From Streptomyces sp. MRC013 (GTDB taxonomy: Bacteria > Actinomycetota > Actinomycetes > Streptomycetales > Streptomycetaceae), in contig NZ_CP094264.1 in the NCBI RefSeq assembly GCF_023614235.1, positions 4,030,001-4,094,000 of the forward strand: a stretch of 64,000 bases of DNA, written 5' to 3'. The translations under genes and the position numbers were made by a program. Each line of letters opens with the position of its first letter. The stretch's first letter is position 1. Below, one piece after another: positions 34,243-42,895 of this stretch. Below the pieces are notes generated by a model. That model was not told the origin of the DNA, did no database searches, and saw only the letters and a list, made by a program, of their open reading frames with translations.

Positions 34243-34518
34243 ATGGCCGTCGCCACCGTCATGCCACTGCCGCTCGAAGCCTGGAAGCCCCTGCGGAAGA
34301 AGCCGCTCCCGGCCGGCCGGCCGCGCGAGTGGTACGTGTCCCACAACCGCCACCTGAAGGCCATGCGCCTCGCGATAGCCCTGCTCGACTCCGGCGTGTA
34401 CACCGCGTCCGGGGCCGACGACGAGACGATCCGCGCCACGGCCCGGGACCTCGACATCCGCCCGCCGTCCGACACCACGTGCCGGATGGTCCGCTCGCTG
34501 ATCCGCTCCGCCCACTGA
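34243..34518 (+). CDS. Conserved Streptomyces hypothetical protein
   Basis: A 91-residue basic protein starting MAVATVMPLPLEAWKPLRKK with GGGAGG upstream of the ATG. It has a helix-rich centre (HNRHLKAMRLAIALLDSGVY) and a helix-turn-helix-like end (DETIRATARDLDIRPPSDTT, MVRSLIRSAH). I have seen close relatives in many Streptomyces without a function. No membrane segment or catalytic motif is visible. Confidence 0.72.
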   Translation: MAVATVMPLPLEAWKPLRKKPLPAGRPREWYVSHNRHLKAMRLAIALLDSGVYTASGADDETIRATARDLDIRPPSDTTCRMVRSLIRSAH

Positions 34519-34792
34519 CCGACCGGCGGCCCGGCGGGCGACGGCACCGCCCCGCCGGGCCCTCCACCGGGTCGCTCCGCCCCGCCCCGTACGCCCCGGG
34601 GAGGCGCGCCGCGCGGCGCCGCCGTATGGTACCGCGCCCCCGCCCGCGGACCGGGCGCCGGGGGGCGTCGCCCGCCCGCGGCCGGCCCTCCGCCGCACGG
34701 GGAGCGGGGCCCGACCGGACGGAACCGCCGCGGACGCGCCCACGCCGGGTCCCGCCCTCCGGCGGACCGCCGGGGGACCGCCCCGCGACGGC
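34519..34792. other. Gene-free spacer between convergent genes
   Basis: No coding signature is seen. It precedes the glnA terminator. From memory S. coelicolor carries glnII and other genes in this interval; none is present here. Confidence 0.4.
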
Positions 34793-34823
34793 GAGGGCCG
34801 CCACCCCCGGGGTGACGGCCCTC
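34793..34823 (-). terminator. Terminator hairpin after glnA
   Basis: GAGGGCCG (34793-34800) pairs with CGGCCCTC (34816-34823), and inner ACCCC/GGGGT pairing extends the stem around two mismatches. It lies about 35 bases past the glnA stop. Confidence 0.6.
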
Positions 34824-34857
34824 ACGGATCCTCCGGCGCACGGGCCGGGCCCGCGGC

Positions 34858-36267
34858 TCAGAGGTCGAAGTACAGCTCGAACTCGTGAGGGTGCGGGCGG
34901 AGCTGGATCGGGGCGATCTCGTTGGTGCGCTTGTAGTCGATCCACGTCTCGATCAGGTCGGGCGTGAAGACGCCGCCGGCCTGGAGGTACTCGTTGTCCT
35001 CCTCCAGGGCGTCGAGGACCGCGGGGAGGGAGGTCGGGACCTGGGCGACGTCCGCGTGCTCCTCGGGGGCCAGCTCGTACAGGTCCTTGTCGATCGGCTC
35101 CGCCGGCTCGATCTTGTTCTTGACGCCGTCCAGGCCCGCGAGGAGGAGGGCCGCGAAGGCCAGGTACGGGTTGGAGGACGGGTCCGGGGCGCGGAACTCG
35201 ACGCGCTTGGCCTTCGGGTTCGAGCCCGTGATCGGGATGCGCATCGCGGCCGAGCGGTTGCGCTGCGAGTACACCATGTTCACCGGGGCCTCGAAGCCCG
35301 GTACCAGGCGGTGGTACGAGTTGACCGTCGGGTTGGTGAAGGCCAGCAGCGACGGGGCGTGCTTGAGGACGCCGCCGATGTAGTGGCGCGCCATGTCCGA
35401 CAGGCCGGCGTAGCCCTGCTCGTCGTAGAAGAGCGGGTCGCCGCCCTGCCACAGGGACATGTGGACGTGCATGCCCGAGCCGTTGTCACCGAAGATCGGC
35501 TTCGGCATGAAGGTCGCGGTCTTGCCGTTGCGCCACGCGACGTTCTTCACGATGTACTTGAAGAGCATCAGGTCGTCGGCGGCGGCCAGCAGCGTGTTGA
35601 ACCTGTAGTTGATCTCCGCCTGGCCGGCGGTGCCCACCTCGTGGTGCTGGCGCTCGACCTGCAGACCGGCCTTCTCCAGCTCCAGGGAGATCTCCGCGCG
35701 CAGGTCGGCGAAGTGGTCGACCGGCGGGGCGGGGAAGTAGCCGCCCTTGTAGCGGACCTTGTAGCCGCGGTTGTCCTCGACCGCACCGGTGTTCCAGGCG
35801 CCCGCCTCGGAGTCGATGTGGTAGAAACCCTCGTTCGCGGAGGTGTTGAAGCGGACGGAGTCGAAGACGTAGAACTCCGCCTCGGGGCCGAAGAACGCCG
35901 TGTCGGCGATGCCGGTGGAAGCGAGGTACGCCTCCGCCTTCCTCGCGATGTTGCGCGGGTCGCGGCTGTACTGCTCACCCGTGATCGGGTCGTGGATGAA
36001 GAAGTTGATGTTCAGCGTCTTGTCCCGGCGGAACGGGTCCAGCCGCGCCGTCGACAGGTCCGCCCGCAGGGCCATGTCTGACTCGTGGATGGCCTGGAAA
36101 CCGCGGATCGACGAGCCGTCGAAGGCCAGCTCCTCGGACGGGTCGAACGCCGTCGCCGGGATGGTGAAGTGCTGCATCACACCCGGGAGGTCGCAGAACC
36201 GGACGTCGACCATCTTGACGTCGTTGTCCTTGATGTACTTCCTGGCCTCGTCGGCGTTCTGGAACAT
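34858..36267 (-). CDS. glnA: Glutamine synthetase type I
   Basis: GlnA condenses ammonia and glutamate with ATP as a cytoplasmic dodecamer. The 469 residues match the Streptomyces enzyme. Visible motifs are [41 protein letters not shown] and [12 protein letters not shown] (metal ligands), [49 protein letters not shown]. The adenylylation loop [12 protein letters not shown] contains the target tyrosine for GlnE. A very strong ribosome site (GGAGGAGGAGGAG) precedes the ATG at 36267. A GlnR site lies about 100 bases upstream. No gene shares its transcript. Confidence 0.97.
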   Translation of the reverse strand: MFQNADEARKYIKDNDVKMVDVRFCDLPGVMQHFTIPATAFDPSEELAFDGSSIRGFQAIHESDMALRADLSTARLDPFRRDKTLNINFFIHDPITGEQYSRDPRNIARKAEAYLASTGIADTAFFGPEAEFYVFDSVRFNTSANEGFYHIDSEAGAWNTGAVEDNRGYKVRYKGGYFPAPPVDHFADLRAEISLELEKAGLQVERQHHEVGTAGQAEINYRFNTLLAAADDLMLFKYIVKNVAWRNGKTATFMPKPIFGDNGSGMHVHMSLWQGGDPLFYDEQGYAGLSDMARHYIGGVLKHAPSLLAFTNPTVNSYHRLVPGFEAPVNMVYSQRNRSAAMRIPITGSNPKAKRVEFRAPDPSSNPYLAFAALLLAGLDGVKNKIEPAEPIDKDLYELAPEEHADVAQVPTSLPAVLDALEEDNEYLQAGGVFTPDLIETWIDYKRTNEIAPIQLRPHPHEFELYFDL

Positions 36268-36365
36268 CCAACTCCTCCTCCTCCCACCCGGGGGAGGGCG
36301 GGGTTGCAGCTCGTACGTGCGCCCGGTGCGACGGCCCACGCTCGACCCGACCATAGGCACGGGGG

Positions 36366-36403
36366 ATTTCCCGGGCGTGACCCGTCTGTTTCGACCAGGT
36401 TAA
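36366..36403 (-). promoter_or_regulatory. GlnR-binding site upstream of glnA
   Basis: On the glnA strand the sequence reads TTAAC-n6-GAAAC-n6-GTCAC-n6-GAAAT, the paired a/b boxes of the actinobacterial nitrogen regulator GlnR with exact 6-base spacers. A TATGGT element (36355-36350 on the glnA strand) downstream could be the -10 box, without a good -35, as expected for a promoter needing an activator. Confidence 0.88.
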
Positions 36404-36414
36404 CCAGTGGCTCT

Positions 36415-36482
36415 CCGGTGCCCGCCGGAGACCGGGGCCACACGTCCTCCGGTGCCCGCCGGAGGACGGGGCCACACGTCCT
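36415..36482. repeat. Two-copy 34-bp tandem repeat between glnA and an RDD gene
   Basis: Two adjacent 34-base copies (36415-36448 and 36449-36482) beginning CCGGTGCCCGCCGGAG and ending GGGGCCACACGTCCT differ at only two positions. They sit just beyond the GlnR site and 52 bases before the RDD start. Confidence 0.85.
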
Positions 36483-36533
36483 CGCGCGGCCCCGGCCCGC
36501 GGCGACCGGAAGCGGGCGCAGTACCGTGGAGGG

Positions 36534-37004
36534 GTGGACGACAGGCGAGTGATCGGATCGTGGCTCTCCGGGCCGCGCGCGGCGGCCGAGGAGATGGGCG
36601 CCGACTTCGGCTACCGGGGCGAACGGCTGGGTCTGCCGGAGACCGGCCCCGGTTCCGCCGCCCCGCTCGGGCGGCGCTTCGGCGCGATCTTCGTCGACTG
36701 GTCCCTCTGCATGCTCATCGCGTACGGGCTGATCACCCGGGGCGACTGGAACGCGGCGGGCAACTGGGCACTCGGCGTGCTGTTCCTCCTCGGCGTCCTC
36801 ACCGTCGGCACCATCGGCTGCACCCCCGGCAAGCGGCTCCTCGGCCTGCGCGTCATCGCCGAGGACGGCCGGCGGCTCGGCTTCGGCCGCGCCGTCCTCC
36901 GCACCGCCCTGCTCTGCCTCGCCGTCCCCGCCCTCGTCTGGGACCGCGACGGCCGGGGCCTCCACGACCGGCTCGCCCGCGCCGTACAGGTGCGGACGGT
37001 GTGA
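36534..37004 (+). CDS. RDD family membrane protein
   Basis: A 156-residue protein from a GTG with GGAGGG nearby. After a cytosolic N-terminus comes PLGRRFGAIFVDWSLCMLIAYGLI, whose arginine, aspartate and tryptophan pattern defines the RDD family. A second helix (WALGVLFLLGVLTVGTIGCTPGKRLLGLRVI) contains the family's TPGK loop, and a third follows (LRTALLCLAVPALVWD). The role is unknown, possibly transport or membrane-protein handling. Its stop lies inside a 26-bp hairpin. From memory it flanks glnA in S. coelicolor too. Confidence 0.87.
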   Translation: MDDRRVIGSWLSGPRAAAEEMGADFGYRGERLGLPETGPGSAAPLGRRFGAIFVDWSLCMLIAYGLITRGDWNAAGNWALGVLFLLGVLTVGTIGCTPGKRLLGLRVIAEDGRRLGFGRAVLRTALLCLAVPALVWDRDGRGLHDRLARAVQVRTV

Positions 37005-37059
37005 GGGGGGCGGGGGGAGGGCGGCCGCTCGACGCGGCCGCCCTCCCCCCGCCCCCCTC
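37003..37059 (+). terminator. 26-bp perfect hairpin at the stop codon of the RDD gene
   Basis: Left arm 37003-37028, loop of five bases (TCGAC), right arm 37034-37059, with perfect pairing. The left arm begins within the TGA stop. Runs of six G/C make it exceptionally stable. Confidence 0.8.
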
Positions 37060-37869
37060 GCCCGTACGGCCCGGGTCAGCGGTCGGCGGAGCCTCCCGCC
37101 GCGCGGCATCCGCGTGCCCTCCGGCAGCGTTTGCGCACGTGGGGTGCCCGTTCGCGCTGAGGGCAGCGGTCCGGCCTGCGCAAACACCCAGACGGAGCCA
37201 CCGCTGCCCGCGATAGCCCTCGCCATGGAGGTCCCGTGGCCGGAGACAGGGGCCGCCCGGGCCTCGAGGCGGACATCCGGGGCGCTCGCGCCGCCGGCCG
37301 ACGGCTTCAGCGTCCAGACCCCGGAGCCGCACGACTACCGGGACCACGCCGAGCAACTCCCGGCGGCCGTGCTCCCCCGCTTCGAGCCGGCGCACCAGCG
37401 GGGCGTCATGGCCGAGCGCAGCCGCGCCGGCTACCGCGCCCTGCGCGCCGGGAACAGGGAACGCACTGGACGACGCGAGATCCAGAACGCCACCGCGTGA
37501 CCGTCGCCGGCCAGATCCGGTGAGCCTTTCCCGAGGCAACGATCGGCTCGTACCGACGCTCCGTGACCACTGATGGGATCTTGTGGCGACGGCAGAGCGA
37601 TTCCCCGGCGGAGGCGTTGTTCCCGACAGCGGGGAGGGCTCGCGCCCCGGACCGTTCTTGAGGCCTTCCGCGAGGAGCCCCCGCCCCGGCGTGGCCCGAG
37701 CTGGATGCGGAGCACGGTTCCACCGGGCTGATCGGGCACCGGAAGCGCTGGAGCGCTCCCGGCCGGTGGGAGCGCGTGAGGGAGGTTCCGAGGAGCTGCG
37801 AAGGGACGCCTGCGCCTCCCCTTCACCCTCTCCCGCCGACGCGCATGACGGGAGAGGCGAAGCCGGGGA
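37060..37869. other. 810-base stretch without a recognisable gene
   Basis: This stretch is visibly less GC-rich than the rest, especially 37500-37640. It holds two inverted repeats: GGGCAGCGGT (37161) with ACCGCTGCCC (37200), and TTTGCGCA near 37130 with TGCGCAAA near 37177. The only frame with strong third-position G/C is 37225-37500. No transposase, integrase or tRNA was found. Confidence 0.5.
37225..37500 (+). CDS. Possible short or remnant protein, unidentified
   Basis: From an ATG at 37225 a 91-codon frame keeps G/C at most third positions up to about 37440, unlike the surrounding bases. The central part reads FSVQTPEPHDYRDHAEQLPA, VLPRFEPAHQRGVMAERSR and GYRALRAGNRERTGRR. No domain is recognised. 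No good ribosome site precedes it, and the GTG at 37236 in another frame has GGAGG too close. It could be a gene remnant. Confidence 0.3.
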   Translation: MEVPWPETGAARASRRTSGALAPPADGFSVQTPEPHDYRDHAEQLPAAVLPRFEPAHQRGVMAERSRAGYRALRAGNRERTGRREIQNATA

Positions 37870-38574
37870 TCATCCGCGCGGCGACCGGCCGCGAACCCCA
37901 CGCCCGGGAATCGGGCCCTTCGGCAGGGGCATGTTGCTCATCAGGTCGCCCAGCGCCCGCAGCCGGTCGTTCGCCGTCGTCACCTGGGCCGCGGTCAGCA
38001 CGCGCGGCAGCTTCAGCATCGTCGTGCGGACCTTCTTCAGCGGCACCTGCCCCTCGCCGTCGCCGACGATGATGTCGTGCACCGGCACGTCCACCAGGAT
38101 GCGGGCCATCCGCTTCTTCTCGGCCGCGAGCAGGCCCTTGAGCCGGTTGGGGTTGCCCTCGGCGACCAGGACGATGCCGGGACGGCCGACCGCGCGGTGG
38201 ATCACGTCCTGGTTGCGGTTCATCGCCACCGCCGGCGTGGTCGTCCAGCCGCGGCCCACGTTCTGCAGGACGGCCGCGGCCGCGCCCGGCTGGCCTTCCA
38301 TCTGCCCGAAGGCCGCCCGCTCGGCCCGCCGCCCGAAGACGATCGCCATCGCGAGGAAGGCCAGCACGAAGCCCAGGACGCCCAGGTAGACCGGGTGCCC
38401 GATCAGGAAGCCGATCGCGAGGAGGGCGCCGAACACGACGATCCCCACGGCGGCGATGACAAGCCCGACCTTCGGATCGCTCCGCCGGGTCATCTTGTAC
38501 GTCAGAGCGATCTGCTTCAGTCGCCCGGGGTTCGCAGCGGCGTCACCGCTGTCTGAATTCGACTTCCTCGCCAT
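37870..38574 (-). CDS. DUF4191 membrane protein
   Basis: A 234-residue protein with a polar N-terminus (MARKSNSDSGDAAANPGRLK), two adjacent helices (VGLVIAAVGIVVFGALLAIGFLIG; LGVLGFVLAFLAMAIVFGRRAER), then a conserved cytosolic domain with GQPGAAAAVLQNVGRGWTTTPAVAMNRNQD and GIVLVAEGNPNRLKGLLAAEKK. This arrangement defines DUF4191, found beside lipA throughout actinobacteria. It is 10 bases downstream of the small gene at 38585 and so likely shares its transcript. Function is unknown; the location suggests a link with lipoylation or membrane lipid metabolism. Confidence 0.9.
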   Translation of the reverse strand: MARKSNSDSGDAAANPGRLKQIALTYKMTRRSDPKVGLVIAAVGIVVFGALLAIGFLIGHPVYLGVLGFVLAFLAMAIVFGRRAERAAFGQMEGQPGAAAAVLQNVGRGWTTTPAVAMNRNQDVIHRAVGRPGIVLVAEGNPNRLKGLLAAEKKRMARILVDVPVHDIIVGDGEGQVPLKKVRTTMLKLPRVLTAAQVTTANDRLRALGDLMSNMPLPKGPIPGRGVRGRSPRG

Positions 38575-38584
38575 GCTCAGAAGT

Positions 38585-38803
38585 TTACGTCTCCGACGGT
38601 GCCCGGCTCGCCGCGGCCTCCAGTACGTGCTGCGCCTCGACCCGGGCGCGGGCCCTGCGGCGGTCCTCCAGCACGGACGTCCAGGCGTTGCGGCGGGCCG
38701 TCCGCTGGCCGCCGCGCAGCAGCAGCGCCTCGACGGCGCGCAGGGCGCCGGTGACGGACGGGACGGCGGCGTGGGCGCGTACCTGCTGACTCGGGGCGTG
38801 CAT
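38585..38803 (-). CDS. Small conserved actinobacterial protein near lipA
   Basis: A 72-residue protein starting MHAPSQQVRAHAAVPSVTGA with a GGGGGAC ribosome site, and a helical basic end (ALLLRGGQRTARRNAWTSVL, EDRRRARARVEAQHVLEAAA). It ends with TAA, unusual here. I recall similar short proteins after lipA in Streptomyces, with no function. A start at 38920 would add an arginine/alanine-rich leader without conservation, so the shorter form was chosen. Confidence 0.65.
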   Translation of the reverse strand: MHAPSQQVRAHAAVPSVTGALRAVEALLLRGGQRTARRNAWTSVLEDRRRARARVEAQHVLEAAASRAPSET

Positions 38804-39037
38804 GTCGGTGTCCCCCTGGAGCGGGTGAGCGGATCTGGACGGGCGGGGCCGGCGCACCGGCCGGGCCGCGTCCGCGGGGGCGGCGCGGGCGTCCCGTACG
38901 GCGCGTACGGCCATCGTCACCCACTGGTGTTACCAGCGCACGTCCGGCCGGTCAAACGACGGCGGCGGCCCGGCGCCGGCCGTACGCCTCCCACCTGCGC
39001 GGGAGCGCGCGGGCCGGGCACCGGGCCGTGCCGGACG

Positions 39038-40006
39038 TCACACCGCCGGAGCGGTCCCCACCGAGGCGCCGCGGGCCTCCACCGCCTGCTGGAACAGCCG
39101 GCCCGCGCGGTACGAGGAGCGGACCAGCGGGCCCGACATGACACCGGAGAAGCCGATCTCCTCGGCCTCCTCCTTCAGCTCCACGAACTCCTGCGGCTTC
39201 ACCCAGCGCTCCACCGGGTGGTGGCGTACGGAGGGGCGCAGGTACTGGGTGATGGTGATCAGCTCGCAGCCGGCCTCGTGCAGGTCCCGCAGCGCCTCGC
39301 CGACCTCCTCGCGGGTCTCGCCCATGCCCAGGATCAGGTTCGACTTGGTCACCAGGCCGGCCTCGCGGGCACGGGTGACGACCTCCAGCGACCGCTCGTA
39401 GCGGAAGCCGGGGCGGATCCGCTTGAAGATGCGGGGCACCGTCTCGACGTTGTGCGCCAGCACCTCGGGGCGGGAGGAGAAGACCTCGGCCAGCTGCTCC
39501 GGGACCGCGTTGAAGTCGGGGATCAGCAGCTCGACCTTGGTGCGGCCGCCCTCCCGGGCCGCGGTCATGGCGTGGATCTGCCGCACCGTCTCCGCGTACA
39601 GCCAGGCGCCGCCGTCCTCCAGGTCGTCGCGCGCGACGCCGGTGATCGTGGCGTAGTTCAGGTCCATCGCCACGACGGACTCGCCCACGCGGCGCGGCTC
39701 GTCGCGGTCGAGGGCCTGCGGCTTGCCGGTGTCGATCTGGCAGAAGTCGCAGCGCCGTGTGCACTGGTCGCCGCCGATGAGGAAGGTCGCCTCGCGGTCC
39801 TCCCAGCACTCGAAGATGTTCGGGCAGCCCGCTTCCTGGCAGACCGTGTGCAGCCCCTCGCTCTTGACGAGCTTCTGCAGCTGGTTGTACTCGGGACCCA
39901 TCTTCGCCCGGGTCTTGATCCACTCGGGCTTGCGCTCGATGGGGGTCTGGCTGTTCCGGACCTCCAGGCGCAGCATCTTGCGTCCGTCGGGGGTGACTGC
40001 GGACAC
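39038..40006 (-). CDS. lipA: Lipoyl synthase
   Basis: LipA is a radical-SAM enzyme that inserts two sulfurs into octanoyl groups on E2 and GcvH proteins. The 322 residues show the auxiliary cluster motif [18 protein letters not shown] with the upstream cysteine of HTVCQ, and the SAM-cluster motif CTRRCDFCQ. They are followed by [55 protein letters not shown] and [18 protein letters not shown]. The GTG at 40006 is preceded by AGGAG. It lies 114 bases downstream of lipB on the same strand; together they lipoylate the E2 protein encoded at 52.5 kb. Confidence 0.96.
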   Translation of the reverse strand: MSAVTPDGRKMLRLEVRNSQTPIERKPEWIKTRAKMGPEYNQLQKLVKSEGLHTVCQEAGCPNIFECWEDREATFLIGGDQCTRRCDFCQIDTGKPQALDRDEPRRVGESVVAMDLNYATITGVARDDLEDGGAWLYAETVRQIHAMTAAREGGRTKVELLIPDFNAVPEQLAEVFSSRPEVLAHNVETVPRIFKRIRPGFRYERSLEVVTRAREAGLVTKSNLILGMGETREEVGEALRDLHEAGCELITITQYLRPSVRHHPVERWVKPQEFVELKEEAEEIGFSGVMSGPLVRSSYRAGRLFQQAVEARGASVGTAPAV

Positions 40007-40120
40007 GGCTGGCTCCTAGGGCTTCGATTCTTCGGCGAACACCAGGGTACGCCCGGCAAAAGTGCGGCCTCGCATCCGGCCGAACGCCGGCCGGGGGACG
40101 CGTCCCCGGGTCCGGGGCGG

Positions 40121-40939
40121 TCAGACGGCCGCCGCCCCCGCGGGGTCCGGTGTCCGGTCGATCACGCGCGGCCCGGGCTCGGCGCCGCCCAGCACGTCCC
40201 GCAGGTGGCGCTCCGCCACCGGCAGGACCTCGGCGATCGTGACCTCGCGGCCCAGCTCGTTCGCCAGCGAGGTCACGCCCGCGTCGCGGATGCCGCACGG
40301 GACGATCCGGTCGAACCAGGTGTTGTCAGGGTTCACGTTGAGTGCGAAGCCGTGCATCGTGACGCCCTTGGCGACGCGGATGCCGATCGCCGCCAGCTTG
40401 CGGTCCTCGCGGCGCTGCCCCGCGTTGGACGGGGCGTAGTCGGGGCCGCTGAGGCGCGGGTCGAACTCCTCGTCGCCCAGCCGGGGGTCGAGGTCCAGCG
40501 ACAGCCCGCCGAACGCGGGCCGCTCCTCGACCGGGTCGCCGAGCACCCACACGCCGCTGCGGCCCTCGACGCGGGTCGTCTCCAGGCCGAACTCCGCCGC
40601 CGTGCGGATCAGCGCCTCCTCCAGGCGCCGCACGTGCGCGACGACGTCCACCGGGCGGGGCAGCTTCAGGATCGGGTAGCCCACCAGCTGGCCGGGGCCG
40701 TGCCAGGTGATCTTCCCGCCGCGGTCCACGTCGATGACGGGGGTGCCGTCCAGCGGGCGCTCGCCGTCCTCGGTGCGCCGCCCCGCCGTGTAGACGGGGG
40801 GGTGCTCCAGCATCAGGCAGGTGTCCGGCACCTCGTCCGCGAAGCGGGCGGCGTGGACCTCACGCTGCCTCTCCCACGCGTCCAGGTAGTCCACGGCGTC
40901 CTCGCCGAACCCCAGACGGACGAATCGCAGCTCGCTCAC
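40121..40939 (-). CDS. lipB: Octanoyl-[ACP]:protein N-octanoyltransferase
   Basis: LipB moves octanoate from acyl carrier protein to the target lysine of lipoyl domains. The sequence shows [34 protein letters not shown] (substrate loop), [27 protein letters not shown] with the catalytic lysine of RKLAAIG, and [17 protein letters not shown] with the catalytic cysteine. Length is 272 residues with a short non-conserved tail. The GTG at 40939 fits the family N-terminus [21 protein letters not shown]. First gene of the lipB-lipA group, divergent from the regulator at 41187. Confidence 0.96.
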   Translation of the reverse strand: MSELRFVRLGFGEDAVDYLDAWERQREVHAARFADEVPDTCLMLEHPPVYTAGRRTEDGERPLDGTPVIDVDRGGKITWHGPGQLVGYPILKLPRPVDVVAHVRRLEEALIRTAAEFGLETTRVEGRSGVWVLGDPVEERPAFGGLSLDLDPRLGDEEFDPRLSGPDYAPSNAGQRREDRKLAAIGIRVAKGVTMHGFALNVNPDNTWFDRIVPCGIRDAGVTSLANELGREVTIAEVLPVAERHLRDVLGGAEPGPRVIDRTPDPAGAAAV

Positions 40940-41186
40940 GGCACCGCCTCCCTAGAAATGCGCGTCCCGCGCCCCTGCCACTGTACGGCGGCCGCCGCCG
41001 GGCGGACCGGGCGGGCTCGGGGCGGTACGGCGCCGGAGGGGTCCGCCGACGTCAGGGCCGAATTCGATCCTCACACGATCGGATGAATCCGGGGCGAAGG
41101 TGACGGCCGCGGGGGCCGCGGCGGTTAAGTTCGCGCCGTCCCAAGGGGGCCGACCCCGGCCCGGAAGGCAGGAGACCGCACAGCCG

Positions 41187-42799
41187 ATGACGGACCGACC
41201 TCCGCAGCGCACCCCCAACCGCCAACTCGCCGCACTGATCGCGGAGGCCGGGTTCTCCAACGCGGGCCTCGCCAGACGGGTGGATCAACTCGGCCTCGAA
41301 CACGGGCTCGACCTCCGCTACGACAAGACCTCCGTGACCCGCTGGCTGCGCGGCCAGCAGCCGCGCGGCACCACCCCCGCGCTGATCGCCGAGGTGTTCA
41401 CCCGGCGCCTCGGCCGGCGGCTGTCCGCCCAGGACCTGGGCCTCGACTCCTGTGCGCCCGTGTACGCGGGCCTGGAGTTCGCCGCTACGCCCGAGGAGGC
41501 CGTCGACATCGTCAGCGGGCTGTGGCGCAAGGACTCCGGCAGCCACACCGAACTGCGGAAGATCGCCTTCACCCCGGCGGGGCTGGTCGTCCCCAGCCGC
41601 GACTGGCTGATCGGCCGCGCCGACGAGCACGTCGGCCGCGGGGAGCCCCCGCAGGGCGCACCGGGCACGGCCGGCACGGCCCCGGCGGGCGGGCGCGTCC
41701 CGGCGCAGGGGCGCCCGTCCGGCCCCGGCGCCCCCGGCGCGGCACCGCCGGGCGCCCGCACCGGCCGGGTCGGCCCCGGCACCGCCCGCGCGACCGACCC
41801 GCTGCGCGGGGGCCCCGCGCGCCCGACCGGGGCGCACGGGCCGGCCGAGGCCGCCCTCCCCCGCCCCGCCCGCGCGGCACCGAGGTCGGGGCGGGGCAGC
41901 GCGTGACCGCCGGGGACGTCGCGGCGCTCCGCTCGGTCGGCGAGCTGTTCCGCACGCTGGACCACGCGTACGGCGGCGGCCACGCCCGGCAGGCCCTGGT
42001 GCGGTACCTGGAGCACGAGGCGGAGCCCATGCTGCGCGGCGGCTACGGCGAGTCCACCGGGCGGCGGTTGTTCGGCGCGGTCGCCGACCTGACCCGGCTG
42101 GCCGGCTGGACGTCGTACGACATCGCCGCGCACGGGCTGGCGCAGCGGTACTTCGTGCAGGCCCTGCGGCTGTCCCAGGCGGCGGGGGACCGGGTGTACG
42201 GCTCGTACGTCCTGGTCACCATGAGCCGCCAGGCCGTGTACCTGGGCCACGGGCGGGAGGCCGTGCAGCTGGCGCGCGTCGCCCAGCAGGGCGTCGGCTC
42301 GTCGGCGCCCCCCGTCGTCCAGGCCCTGCTGCACGCGGTGGAGGCGCGGGGGCAGGCGGTGCTGGGGGAGGTGCGGGCCTGCACGACGTCGCTGGTGCGC
42401 GCCGAACGGGCGCTGGAGGGCGCCCGCCCCGGCGAGGAGGTGCCGCCCTGGGCACGGGCCTTCGACGAGGCGCAGCTGGCGGACGAGTTCGCACACTGCC
42501 ACCGGGACCTCCAGCAGTACCGGGCCGCCGCGCAGTACGCGGAGCGCGCCCTCCAGGCGTACGCGTCCGGGTACGCGCGCAGCCGCACGCTCTGCCGCGT
42601 CGTCCTGGCCACCGCCCGCCTCGCCCTGGGCGAGCTGGAGCAGGCGTGCGCCCTGGGCGCGGAGGCGGCGCGGCAGGCCGCCGAGATGCGGTCGGCCCGC
42701 GCGGTGGAGTATGTCCGCGACTTCGAGCGCCGGCTGGACCCCCACCGCGACGCCCCGCCGGTCCGCGCGTACCGGGAGCGGGCGGCGCTGCGGGACTGA
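41187..42799 (+). CDS. HTH/TPR-like regulatory protein, frameshifted in its linker
   Basis: The N-terminal part (MTDRPPQRTPNRQLAALIAE, NAGLARRVDQLGLEHGLDLR, KTSVTRWLRGQQPRGTTPAL) is a helix-turn-helix-type domain. A region of about 80 Ala/Pro/Gly-rich residues follows, and the frame changes somewhere between 41640 and 41900. The C-terminal part is an all-helical repeat domain like TPR proteins: VGELFRTLDHAYGGGHARQA, YGSYVLVTMSRQAVYLGHGR and EFAHCHRDLQQYRAAAQYAE. Rejoined it is about 537 residues. I recall it next to lipB in Streptomyces as a regulator related to aerial-development proteins of the NsdA type. The target is unknown. Confidence 0.8.
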
Positions 42800-42895
42800 A
42801 CGGCCCGGCCCCGGGGGCGCGGCCCGGCCCCGGGCGCCCGCCGTCCCCCGCGGCGCCCGGGGTCCCGGAGCCGGTCCCGTGCGGGGTGGTCCCGC

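Noticed and set aside
37406-37723. Minus-strand frame containing RHKIPSVVTERRYEPIVASG
   Set aside because: It resembles transposase tails only superficially; no catalytic residues, no start signal, and third positions are not G/C-rich.
37060-37869. Insertion sequence at 37 kb
   Set aside because: No transposase-like reading frame, no terminal repeats at the edges and no target duplication were seen.
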